Source: Mesorhizobium loti (GTDB lineage: Bacteria > Pseudomonadota > Alphaproteobacteria > Rhizobiales > Rhizobiaceae). From it: a stretch of 64,000 nucleotides of DNA. Made by a program: the position numbers and the translations under genes. A model generated the notes under the pieces. The model did not search any database, was not told the DNA's origin, and worked only from the letters and a program-made list of their open reading frames with translations. The stretch lies in assembly GCA_002356515.1 (NCBI GenBank), contig AP017606.1:1-64000 (forward strand), read 5' to 3'. This document shows, piece after piece, positions 26,601 through 34,479 of this stretch. Every line of letters starts with the position of its first letter. Position 1 is the stretch's first letter.

Positions 26601-28953
26601 CATGCAGTTCGTCCAGACGGTTCAGGCAGCCACTAAGAATGGCAATCTGGCGAAGGCGAAGATTTGGGTCGTCGGCCAGTCCGGCCGTGCCGTGCCGCAA
26701 ACAGACACACCAATTCCGTACGCCGCTCGTCCAGCCTCACTGGTCAGCGCCTCACTGCATGGCATGGCGATGGTGCTCGCGAGCGAACATCCCGATCTGT
26801 GGGGGGGCGACATCGATCTCGGCGCGGAGCCGAGCGACGCAGAAATCGCGGTCGCGATCGGCATTCTCGTCGGTGGCTCTGGGTCGGAGACCGCCTACGC
26901 CGTGCGCGGCGAGGAACGCTACGTCCTGCGCCTCAGCGAAAGCGGCGATGTCGGTACGGATTGCCCGGTCGATCCGCAGAAGATCTATCTCGTCACCGGC
27001 GGGCTTGGCGCTCTCGGATCGCTAATGGTCGAATGGCTGATCAATCGCGGTGCGCGCCGCCTCGTGCTTCTCAACAGGGACGTCGCGGACGGGGCCAAAC
27101 AGGAACGGCTTGAAGCCCTGCGCCGTTTAGGCGCTGAGATCGCGGCGCATGCGGTTGACATCGCCGACCAAGTCGGAGTCGAGCGAATCCTGGGCGATCT
27201 CTCGGAGGCGGGCCATCAACTCGGCGGGATCATCCACACCGCCGGCGTCGTTCAGGACGCCACGCTCGGATCGATCAAGGAGGCGAGCGAACTCGAACAT
27301 GCACTCCGGGCTAAGCTCCAGGGTACACTCATTCTCGACAATGCGAGCCGTCGCTTCTCACCCGACTTCTTCGTCTGCTTCTCCTCGGTTAGCGCGCTTC
27401 TCGGTATGAAGGGCCAGGCGGCTTACGTGGCGGCCAATGCCGCCATGAACCGCATCGTCGAGGGCCGCAACGCCGAGGGGCTGCCAGGTGTCAGCATCGA
27501 ATGGGGCCCGTGGGCGGAAACCGGTATGGCATCCGGACTCGACGAGCGTCTGCGCAAGCGCCTAACCGATTTCGGCCTGCTCGCGATCCGCAACCGGGAG
27601 GCGCTCGAGCGGCTGGAGAGCCTGTGCGCCTCAACTGGGACGCTCACCGCAGCGCCGATCCTGTGGCGACGTTTCTGCAAGAAGCAGTACGGGCAGACGC
27701 CGGCTTGGCTCACGCCTCTGTCGAATGTGCAGAAGAATCCCCAGGCGGCCAATGACGACGAGGCGACAGATCCACTTGCGCGGCTCTTCGGCCCGGTCGC
27801 ACCGAGCGATCGCAGTCAGGCGATCGAAAGCTTCCTACGCGGAGAGGTCGCCCGTGTGCTCGGCATCGCCGATCCGGACTGCCTGCCGATGGACGAAGCG
27901 CTCAACCAGATGGGATTCGACTCCTTGGCTACAATTGAGTTCCGCAACGAACTTGCCAAGACCGGCATCAAGGTCTCGCTCCAGAAGCTCGTGATGGGTG
28001 CCTCAATCGCGGAGATCGCGGCCGATACTGAGACGCAGGTGACCGCCGCTGTCGGGGGCGATGCGGATGGCGAGGCGGTACCAACCGCGCCGTTCTTGGC
28101 CGACAGTGCCCAGGGCTACGACAAGAGCGCGGTGATCATTCCGCGTCCGAAGCCCGACGCGCCGATCCGCCTGATCGGCTTTCCCTATGCCGGCGGCGGC
28201 CCGCTCGTATTCCAGCGCTGGATCGACAGGATGCCGGATCACATAGAGTTCGGCATCCTGCAGATGCCAGGCCGCAGCGCGCGCCTGGAAGAGGGCTTCT
28301 GGATGCGGATGGAGGACATGGTCGACGGCATCGTGCCGGAGATGCTGCCCTTCCTTAAGGAAAAACCCTTCGCCTTCCTCGGGTTTTGCTATGGCGGCGT
28401 CCAGGCCTTCGAGATTGCCCAGCGGGTGCGCCGCGATCACGGGCTGGAGCCGGAACACTTCTTCGTGGCCGGTGGTCGCTCGCCACAGATTTACAATAAC
28501 GACCAGTTCGCCATCGACGTCCAGCAGTTCAATCACGAGACCGGCAAATCCGAACACGAACTCGACGAGAGCGCGTTCGTCGAGATGCTGAAGGAGGTAA
28601 ATTTCGCCAACAACAAGGCGCTGTTCGAAGATCCCGAATTGCGCGCGATGATGCTTCCGATTATCCGAGCGGACTACGAGATAAACAACGCCTATCGCTA
28701 CGGTTTCCATCCTCCGCTCGACGCCCCAATCACAGCGATAGGAGGCCGCATCGACCCCTATGTTACGGGCGACCACATTATCGGCTGGAAAGAGCATACC
28801 ACGAAGCAGTTCAAGGCGCATTTTTGCGCCGGCGGTCACTTTTTCATGGAACCCCAGATCGAACTCCTTACGCGCATCGCGATCGAAGACCTCGAGCCAG
28901 TCGTCCAGCGTCTGGCCGCAGATGGCGAGCGCCAGCTGGCTGTGATGAGCTGA
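23611..28953 (+). CDS. type I polyketide synthase, KS-AT-KR-ACP-TE
   Basis: A 1780-residue single-module PKS. KS 8-437 has the triad Cys186 (TACSTSL), His322 (ETHGTGT) and His362 (NIGHT). AT about 540-860 has GHSIGEY (Ser633) and HAFH (733-736), the pattern for malonyl-CoA. A linker with KR-like structural fold leads to the KR (about 1123-1310): VTGGLGALG, Ser1259, Tyr1272, Asn1276, with VQD at the LDD position, suggesting a B-type stereochemical outcome. ACP has GFDSL (Ser1438). The TE (about 1515-1765) resembles type II-like thioesterases but the nucleophile motif is GFCYGG, with Cys1593 instead of Ser, plus Asp1715 and His1743. There is no DH or ER. Predicted product: the loaded amino acid extended by two carbons with a beta-hydroxyl, released as acid or lactam. 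Confidence 0.93.
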   Translation: MNGPIHRATPIAIIGMACRFPNADTPKAFWENIVAGRESVRELSDVELAGAGVEPEEWEADDYIRRGAPLTGLGYFDADFFSITPREAALLDPQHRLFLENIWHAIEDAGYAVRSTEMTTGIYAGSGPSSYFARCVAGLHDFRKEGMLDSMSGFQAMLGNDKDYLATRAAHRLNLIGPAINVQTACSTSLVSLHLACSGLQNGECDLALAGGVTAIVPDGAGYRYQEGMILSRDGHCRPFDADASGTVFSSGVGVLALRRLDDALADGDTIHAVIRGSAINNDGNDKISFSAPSIEGQSSVVARALMNSSIAPETISYMETHGTGTKLGDPIEIEALREVFAGFPADVAPITLGSVKANIGHTIAASGVAGVIKTVMALKSRTLPPAVNFKTPNPEIDFDRLPFAVPASAVPWKSEGPRRAGISSFGVGGTNAHVILEEAPGQTNGSSQPDDTPHPPDVPRTLNISARTPQALATVAKSFALRLDMAQPDERDTICFTANTARRAFEYRRFATGRTTRELAESLRASDHARVDVSKHVVPAALFTGQGGQGEAMGRGLYESDPIFRKVFDACDAVVAPLRKHGLGDILYGDGTLAHFVHDTEYTQPALFAIELALARVLEARGFVPEIVMGHSIGEYVAAHLAGVFSLEDGLKLITKRGELMGRLPRNGGMVVLTADPDTATQMIRDSEVELAIAAENGPTSTVVAGETDALETLIKVAKEKGVRTAQLKVSHAFHSHLMDPILEQFEAFASTLDFSKPDGRLISAKTGKVAGEEVADARYWTDHVRQPVLFHQGMMTAQEIGANLFLEIGPHPVLTPMAQAALDGIASQSQFVSSLNRTRNDEEVLAETAGRLFLAGLTINTLIDLPDNERRLVDLPLYPFERQHHWIETRASDRLAWHCRREWHAEKQSAPQPPKDKALWIILGNALGLAGRLAQAIEKREGPEQTAVVLSNVDTGLTGGVLDAHVAGIIVTPESAEGASSGQIGEAAHSHAATLMQFVQTVQAATKNGNLAKAKIWVVGQSGRAVPQTDTPIPYAARPASLVSASLHGMAMVLASEHPDLWGGDIDLGAEPSDAEIAVAIGILVGGSGSETAYAVRGEERYVLRLSESGDVGTDCPVDPQKIYLVTGGLGALGSLMVEWLINRGARRLVLLNRDVADGAKQERLEALRRLGAEIAAHAVDIADQVGVERILGDLSEAGHQLGGIIHTAGVVQDATLGSIKEASELEHALRAKLQGTLILDNASRRFSPDFFVCFSSVSALLGMKGQAAYVAANAAMNRIVEGRNAEGLPGVSIEWGPWAETGMASGLDERLRKRLTDFGLLAIRNREALERLESLCASTGTLTAAPILWRRFCKKQYGQTPAWLTPLSNVQKNPQAANDDEATDPLARLFGPVAPSDRSQAIESFLRGEVARVLGIADPDCLPMDEALNQMGFDSLATIEFRNELAKTGIKVSLQKLVMGASIAEIAADTETQVTAAVGGDADGEAVPTAPFLADSAQGYDKSAVIIPRPKPDAPIRLIGFPYAGGGPLVFQRWIDRMPDHIEFGILQMPGRSARLEEGFWMRMEDMVDGIVPEMLPFLKEKPFAFLGFCYGGVQAFEIAQRVRRDHGLEPEHFFVAGGRSPQIYNNDQFAIDVQQFNHETGKSEHELDESAFVEMLKEVNFANNKALFEDPELRAMMLPIIRADYEINNAYRYGFHPPLDAPITAIGGRIDPYVTGDHIIGWKEHTTKQFKAHFCAGGHFFMEPQIELLTRIAIEDLEPVVQRLAADGERQLAVMS

Positions 28954-29297
28954 CCACGACCACCGGCTTCAGTCCCGCTCGGCAAGCCATGTCCGCGGCG
29001 CCGGCCTGGCACTCCCAGGGGCGAACTCGGGTCAACTGGATTGTTTACCGCTCACTGCTTCATGGAGAGACCGGTCCTTCCATCGCTCGCCGCCATTGCC
29101 TCCGCATTGGGGATGTTTCATCATTCTGGATCGCAGGGCGCTCGCCGATCGCACACCGCGAGGCATCTTGCTCGGCCTGAGTGACGAGCCCGGGCTTTAG
29201 TGAGCGAGCTCCCTCGGCCGTAGTCGCTACGGCTTCTCGGGTTGGGCAAAGGTGCCAGTAACCGGGGCAGATTACCGGGCGGTGGGGGTTTGCAGGC
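28954..29297. other. intergenic region after the PKS
   Basis: No gene or clear terminator recognised; only short frames without ribosome binding sites. It ends at the left inverted repeat of an IS6-type element. Confidence 0.4.
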
Positions 29298-30105
29298 GGC
29301 GCTGTCACGTTATCTAAGGTTGGACGTGAAGGGACCGCTGACAGGGATATCAGGCGCGGGCTCGGGTCACGGCTTTCCATTCCGCCATAGCGTTGAGGCG
29401 ATGGAGATGGAGCTGAAATGCGGAGCGTTTTTAGCGGGCTGGGACGAAGAGATTGCGGAAGGCTGAGAAGATCGAGACGAAGCGCTGCAGGCTTCCTGGC
29501 GAACGGAAGCCCTGCATCGTCCGCTCCCGCTTTCGCAGCGGCACGTGGGAATTCTCGGTCCTGTTGTTGAGGCCCTTGTGCGCGCGGTGCTCGACATCCG
29601 GCATGACCTGCCGTTTCGCCGCTCCATAGGAACGCAGCTTGTCCGTGATCATGCGCTTTGGTGCGAGGCCCTGTTTCGTCAGCAGCCTGGTGAGCAGGCG
29701 CTTGGCGGCCTTATTATTGCGGCGGTTCTGGACGATCTCATCGAGAACATATCCATTCTGGACGACAGCCCGCCACAACCAATGTTTCTTGCCGGCGATG
29801 GTGATGAGGACTTCGTCCAGGTGCCAAACATCATTGGGGCTGGGCCGCTTCCTGCGCAGTCGGCGAACATACTCCGGGCCGAACTTCTTCCCCCAACGCC
29901 GGATCGTTTCGTAGGAGACGACGATGCCGCGCTCCAGCAGCATTTCCTCGACCAGGCGCAGGCTCAAGGGAACCGGTAATATAGCCACACCGCATGGGCG
30001 ATCATCTCGGCAAGAAAGCGGTGGCGTTTGTAGCTGATGAGCGCGTCGTTCATGAGCCGGCGTCTACCCCAGCGCCTCCTCACAAGAAGTTACCGTGACA
30101 AAGCC
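29298..30105 (-). mobile_element. IS6-family element A (transposase frameshifted)
   Basis: Matching ends of the form GGCNNTGTCACGNTANCT are found at 29298-29315 (plus strand) and 30088-30105 (minus strand), 14 of 18 positions identical and inverted. They enclose an IS6-type transposase gene. The 0.8-kb length is normal for IS6. No 8-bp target duplication was evident beside the ends. Confidence 0.7.
29431..30053 (-). pseudogene. IS6-family transposase with frameshift
   Basis: From the ATG at 30053 the frame encodes MNDALISYKRHRFLAEMIAH then VWLYYRFP and ends in TGA; shifting by one base at that point (near 29970) continues as PLSLRLVEEMLLERGIVVSY followed by the IRRWGKKFG and the DDE core DVWHLDEVLITIAGKKHWLW, the TDKLRSYGAAKRQ segment and the NNRTENSHVPLRKRER glutamate region. 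Everything but the frameshift is conserved, so the inactivation looks recent, or it could be a sequencing error. Confidence 0.85.
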
Positions 30106-30238
30106 CTGCCAACTACGAACGGTGCCGGTCTCAGTGACCCCTGGGGCGGCAAGCTCAACCGCGACAAGGACGGAAGACCGTGTGAAAGTTCGTGCTGAAA
30201 CCTCGAGGACCGGCCAAACCCATTTTGATCTCGACTGT

Positions 30239-31963
30239 CTACAGCAACCCTTCAGAAAGCCCATGTTCCTTGGGGACTGCGGTCGGGTTGAAATGCACAA
30301 CCGCGTCCTTTCCGTCGCCGATAAAGCTGAATGGGAACTCAGGTGCGGTTGGGTCCGGACGCCTCGGTTTCTTGCTCTTTTCAGGTTTGGAAGATTGGCG
30401 GAAAAATTCCCGTGAGAGATGCCCAAGCGAAGGGATAGTTGGGCGCTCCCCATTGAACCAGCGCTCGATTGAAACGATCTGCAATCTGGGCAGGTGACCG
30501 TGGGCAGTATCGACAAAGCCGAAGGACGCGGCTTCCGAACGCATGTCGCGCGTGGGTTCTCGGAGGCAGATGAATAAGCCCATTTCCGCGCGTTCACGAT
30601 CGATCACAGCTTTGAACTCACGCACATCTTTGGTGCCGATATGCTGACCGCCTTTAACGGATGTCAGCACACGCCCCCAGCCGCGCGGCCCGTTCATGAA
30701 ATACATTTGACCGTCGATACCACGGTCCGGGCCTTTTCGAATTTCCTTTAGCGCTTGGACGCCAACCAGGTAGTTGGCCCACCATTGAAATTGGTATTTG
30801 TCCCGCTCGGCGAGACGGGCAGCACTGGCGAAGTCGCGGGGGATGCCGCCAAGATCATAGTCAATCTTACCAGGCATATCGGCCAAGCGGTCTTCGATCA
30901 CACGGATGGCATGATACGCCACATCAATACCGATCCATTGACGACCGGCCAACTGGGCAGCAGCAATGGTCGTTCCGCAGCCGCAGAATGGATCCAGCAC
31001 CACCTCGCCCACATTGGCGGAAGACCGGAGTATTCTATCTAACAGCGACACAGGTTTCTGAGTGGGGTAGTGCAATCGTTCCGCCGCTCGATTATGCAGC
31101 GGTTTGATGTCCGTCCAAATGTCCTGAAGCGCGACACCAGGCAGATCCTCGGGATACTGCCGGAGTCGCGGCATACCCCCCGCCTTCTTCGGCCAATGAA
31201 CCTTCCCAGCAAGATCAAGGGCGTCAAGTTGGTCAGGCGACGTCGACCAATGCCTTCCCTTGGCCGTAATGTCGATGCCGCGCCAAGGTTTACCAGTTTC
31301 GCCATTCCTCTTTCCCGCACCGGTAAGATCAGTGCGCTTCCAACGCCGGCCGTCAGCGTCCTCCTGATCAAAAAAAGTGTCCAAATATTCTGCGTCGTAA
31401 GGCTGATACTGAGCATTCCAGCAATGCCGTTCACCACGCGAATAGAACAGCAAAACGTCATGGATTGGCCCGTAACGTCGTGCGCTACTATGTGCGCTAG
31501 TTCTTTTCCAGATTACCTCGTTCAGAAAATTCGTCGGGCCGAAAATCGCGTCGAGAATGATCTTGAGGTAATGGCTCGCCGTTGGATCGCAATGCAAATA
31601 AAGGCTTCCTGTTGGCCTTAGAACGCGTCGTAACTCGTGCAACCGTTGCGCCATCATGACCAAATAGGCCATCATATCGCTGTCACCGAGCGCTGCATGC
31701 AGAGCATGCACAATCGGCGTGACACCACCGCCAGTATGCATAATCTCATCGAAAGCCCACTTGGCCTCTGGCCCCCAAGTCCACGTATCTCGGAATGCCT
31801 CTACTTGAGCGCTGGCGGCATCTTCATCGGGAGTTCGAAAGAGGACGTTGTAGTTGACTTGGCTGTTAAACGGCGGATCGAGATAGACGAGATCCACGCT
31901 TTCGTCTGCAATTTCTTCCCGGAGAATCGTCAAATTATCTCCGAACCAAAGCTGATTTTTCAT
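30239..31963 (-). CDS. site-specific DNA methyltransferase with C-terminal nuclease-like domain
   Basis: A 574-residue protein. Motif IV DPPF (29-32) comes first, then a target-recognition region (about 150-290) and motif I DPFCGCGTT (324-332) near the end of the catalytic part: this is the beta-class order of N6-adenine/N4-cytosine methyltransferases. After about residue 400 a second domain carries GIDG (Asp417) and TSVKGG (Lys437), followed by a long helix, resembling the PD-(D/E)xK/Mrr-like region found fused to a family of such enzymes; the acidic residue before the lysine reads Ser here. I start at the ATG at 31963; the longer frame to 32083 lacks family similarity. No separate restriction gene is adjacent, so it may be a self-contained modification or restriction-modification enzyme. 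GC content is lower than neighbours, hinting at transfer. Confidence 0.88.
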   Translation of the reverse strand: MKNQLWFGDNLTILREEIADESVDLVYLDPPFNSQVNYNVLFRTPDEDAASAQVEAFRDTWTWGPEAKWAFDEIMHTGGGVTPIVHALHAALGDSDMMAYLVMMAQRLHELRRVLRPTGSLYLHCDPTASHYLKIILDAIFGPTNFLNEVIWKRTSAHSSARRYGPIHDVLLFYSRGERHCWNAQYQPYDAEYLDTFFDQEDADGRRWKRTDLTGAGKRNGETGKPWRGIDITAKGRHWSTSPDQLDALDLAGKVHWPKKAGGMPRLRQYPEDLPGVALQDIWTDIKPLHNRAAERLHYPTQKPVSLLDRILRSSANVGEVVLDPFCGCGTTIAAAQLAGRQWIGIDVAYHAIRVIEDRLADMPGKIDYDLGGIPRDFASAARLAERDKYQFQWWANYLVGVQALKEIRKGPDRGIDGQMYFMNGPRGWGRVLTSVKGGQHIGTKDVREFKAVIDRERAEMGLFICLREPTRDMRSEAASFGFVDTAHGHLPRLQIVSIERWFNGERPTIPSLGHLSREFFRQSSKPEKSKKPRRPDPTAPEFPFSFIGDGKDAVVHFNPTAVPKEHGLSEGLL

Positions 31964-32155
31964 CTCGGGCCCCACTGCTGCGAATGATACTTTGCAGGAA
32001 CTTCGCTGATAAGCGGTTAACCATTGCCCGGGCCACCTGCCGCCCTGGTCGGCCGCTCCCGCCGCAATGCGTGCACGGCTCATCGATACGCGGACTCAAC
32101 AAGCCTCTGGACTTCCGTACAGAATTTGCGCAAGTATTTTTCCGGGGGGAAATCA

Positions 32156-32623
32156 ATGAAAATGATAGCGTTTCTTGCGAGCGGAGCAATCTTCGTCAGC
32201 GGCTGCAGCACGAGTGCCAGTGTCTCAGACAGCGACCTGACCGCCATGAACACCATAAATCTCTGCCACGCCCTCGCGAGCAGCACTGACGAACAATATC
32301 GAAGCCGAGTGGCGGCCCTCCTGGTACGCCGCCGTGCAACGGCGGAGAAGTGCACTAGGCTCATACAAACCGACAACGCCGTAGCGACTGGAATTGCTGT
32401 AGCGGCGGTAGGTGGCGCAGCGGTCGCGGTTGCCGCCAACAATGGTGGTGGTGGATATTACCGTCCTCCTCCAGCGTACGGTGTCGCGTGGGACGAGTTC
32501 TACGGACAGAACTATGCTCTAATATGGCGGTGCCGCGACAAGGCCACAGGGCGGTTCGTCGACGACTACTACTGCAACGGCGAGCCCCTGATCGACAGCA
32601 CATGGCCAGGTTGGTCGGCCTAG
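32156..32623 (+). CDS. small putative lipoprotein, function unknown
   Basis: A 155-residue protein with a lipoprotein signal (MKMIAFLASGAIFVSGCST; lipobox VSGC). The middle has a hydrophobic Ala/Val/Gly stretch (AVATGIAVAAVGGAAVAVAA) that could insert in the membrane, then a Gly/Tyr/Pro-rich linker and a C-terminal part with paired cysteines (WRCRDKATGRFVDDYYCNGE). The start follows a GGGGGGAA ribosome binding site. The gene diverges from the methyltransferase gene. I do not recognise a named family. Confidence 0.75.
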   Translation: MKMIAFLASGAIFVSGCSTSASVSDSDLTAMNTINLCHALASSTDEQYRSRVAALLVRRRATAEKCTRLIQTDNAVATGIAVAAVGGAAVAVAANNGGGGYYRPPPAYGVAWDEFYGQNYALIWRCRDKATGRFVDDYYCNGEPLIDSTWPGWSA

Positions 32624-32673
32624 GATGGCCGAACTGGCCGCCTTGCGGTGGCGCCTATCAATAGGAGGGGAGA

Positions 32674-32868
32674 ATGTTCGAAGTCGGAAGAGACTACCGG
32701 ATCACCATGATCGTCGCGGTTCCGGGCGCCTGGAGCGATGAAACCAGCACTTGGACCGTGGCGGCAGTTGACGCGACGCTGGTGAAACTCACCAACCCAT
32801 ACAACCCCGACATGATCCTTAACACAGCTTCCTGGCATTTCGTACGCGCTGAGCTAGTGAAGGTGTGA
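32674..32868 (+). CDS. small conserved-looking protein, function unknown
   Basis: A 64-residue protein (MFEVGRDYRITMIVAVPGAW, ending ASWHFVRAELVKV) with a strong ribosome binding site, AGGAGGGGAGA, right before the ATG. It looks like a single small beta-rich domain of the sort found in phage and mobile-element cargo. It overlaps the next gene by GTGTGA, so the two are probably co-translated. No family recognised. Confidence 0.65.
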   Translation: MFEVGRDYRITMIVAVPGAWSDETSTWTVAAVDATLVKLTNPYNPDMILNTASWHFVRAELVKV

Positions 32869-33212
32869 AGCTCGCGCGCGCTGCGATCGGCCTCGTGCTC
32901 TTGTCGGCCTGCTCGGAAAGCAAGCCGGTGCAGCCAATGGTGATATTCTGCGAGAACGCGATCCGGGAAGTCATAGCTGCCCCATCCTCATATATGCAAC
33001 TCGAAGCCGAGGAAGATTGGAACACCCAGAAGGCCCTAGTCGAATTCGACGCCCAGAACCCTTACGGAGCAACCGTCAGATCGATAGCTGCCTGTGGGTT
33101 TGATCGGGAGCTTGGCATCACGGCGATGGTGATCGATGGGCGTTCCGTTGAGGTTCCGCAACACCTTCGATCAACAGAGTGGAAGCCCGGTCCGCTGCCG
33201 AGTTTCGATTGA
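32865..33212 (+). CDS. small putative lipoprotein, function unknown
   Basis: A 115-residue protein beginning at GTG 32865 inside the stop codon region of the previous gene. The N-terminus MKLARAAIGLVLLSACSES is a lipoprotein signal with lipobox LSAC. The rest (FCENAIREVIAAPSSYMQLE, then an EFDAQNPYGATVRSIAACGF segment) resembles small periplasmic proteins of unknown function. Translational coupling to the 64-residue protein suggests a two-gene unit. Confidence 0.65.
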   Translation: MKLARAAIGLVLLSACSESKPVQPMVIFCENAIREVIAAPSSYMQLEAEEDWNTQKALVEFDAQNPYGATVRSIAACGFDRELGITAMVIDGRSVEVPQHLRSTEWKPGPLPSFD

Positions 33213-33225
33213 AAACCGACCCGCG

Positions 33226-33717
33226 TCCGGTATCGGTGTGTCGGCCGCTGCTCCTGGTCAAGCCGGCCAAGGGCATCATCCAATACAGTGAGCACGTTGA
33301 GTGTGGCGGCGTCGACTTCTACACTGGCGTCGAGAAGTTGGGCCTAGAGGGCTTGGTCTCGAAGCGTCGGAACAGTCCCTATCGCAGCGGCCGTCCGACA
33401 TCTGGGTCAAGACCAAATGCTGGGAGATCAGCGATTTCGAATTAGTTGGTCTGAAACGGGAGACCGGGCAGCAGACCGTTGGGCTCATGCCACGGGAGGG
33501 CAAATATGCCGGTCCCGCTACCATTGCGCTGACCAAACAGATGCGTGAACGGCTGATGGAGCGCGTTCGCAAGGGTAGACCACCAGAGGGTCTTCCGGAG
33601 GCGATCACGGGGCCAGAGGTGGAATAGCTCAAGCCTGCTATCAAAGCGCGGGTGCGCTATCTGCGTGGCGAGAACAAGCTGCGCCACGCTACGCTGCATG
33701 GGCTGCTGGACGACTAG
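33226..33717 (+). pseudogene. ligD: ATP-dependent DNA ligase D (LigD) fragment
   Basis: Two frames must be joined. The first reads IIQYSEHVECGGVDFYTGVE and KLGLEGLVSKRRNSPYRSGR, the ligase core KxDG-proximal region of LigD-type ligases; from about 33390 the other frame continues SDIWVKTKCWEISDFELVGL and the OB-fold part ending ARVRYLRGENKLRHATLHG. A TAG at 33625-33627 stands where intact ligases have Trp, and the same frame runs on to a final stop at 33715-33717. Only the middle-to-end of the ligase domain remains; the polymerase and nuclease domains are absent. It is a dead remnant of an NHEJ gene. Confidence 0.85.
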
Positions 33718-33847
33718 TCGTGAGCTCTCAACGGAACCTAAAGTCTGTCAGCATCTTATGGCGTCATGAGCACTCGTGGCACCAACTTCCTGTATCAGTG
33801 GATCTCGGCAATATGCCCGAGACGGTCGGCGCAGATATCATCTCGGG

Positions 33848-33868
33848 TGACCGTGACGCCGCTTGGAG
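33848..33868 (+). repeat. 21-bp direct repeat, copy 1
   Basis: The 21 bases beginning TGACCGTGACG and ending CGCTTGGAG are identical to 39467-39487. The copy here sits immediately before the left inverted repeat of the deleted element at 33869. In both places one frame reads TVTPLG. Confidence 0.75.
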
Positions 33869-34312
33869 GGGAGCATGAGGATTTGTGGGGCGGGCTGGAA
33901 CGACGTATGTCGTCACCATTGAATTTCGACGGGACCGGCGGATTTGAAAAGGGCAAAACGGGCAGCGACGAAAACTGCCGGAGAGGCGGCAGCCTCGGAG
34001 GATGAGATTTTCATCCTGCAATTCCGCATCTGGCTGCACGACGTGAGCCCGATGGTGTGGCGTATCCTCGGCCTTCGTCGAGGCAACCGTCAATGCCGTC
34101 ATCAGCAAGCGGTTCGCGAAAAAGCAGCAGATGCAGTGGAGCAGGATCGGTGCGCATCTTCTGCTGCAAACCCGGACGCAGACCCTCGACGGCTCCCTGC
34201 GCTCGACCTTCCAGCAATGGTATCCCGGAATGGCGAACGACAATCACGAACCAGACGAAACAGCTCTCGCCGCATAACCGCCCCACAGTTCCTCATGCTC
34301 CCCAGCAGGCTT
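33869..34312. mobile_element. internally deleted insertion element (MITE-like)
   Basis: The left end GGGAGCATGAGGATTTGTGGGGCGG and the right end, read on the minus strand as GGGAGCATGAGGAACTGTGGGGCGG (34287-34312), form an almost perfect inverted repeat 440 bp apart. Inside, the left part (about 33950-34060) encodes the start of a pRiA4b ORF-3-like protein (EDEIFILQFRIWLHDVSPMV) and the right part (34063-34277) the C-terminus of a transposase, VEATVNAVISKRFAKKQQMQ to WYPGMANDN, resembling ISKra4-type enzymes. The middle has been deleted, leaving a non-autonomous unit. A related left end occurs at 15545-15690. Confidence 0.7.
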
Positions 34313-34479
34313 ACACTCCTTCTCACCAACCTTTTCTTGACGTGGTCGCGCCGGCCGATGACCTGTCACGCTGGGGTGTCCTGTTTCGCGGAGTCCCATG
34401 GGCGAAATTCGGTCGTATTCTGGTCTCCGCGCTGGTGCGCCCATGTGTTGCCAATCATTGCAGAACAACTGTCTGCATC

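Noticed and set aside
30239..31963. Type III or type I restriction-modification locus
   Set aside because: No helicase, res or specificity-subunit gene is adjacent; only the fused methyltransferase is present.
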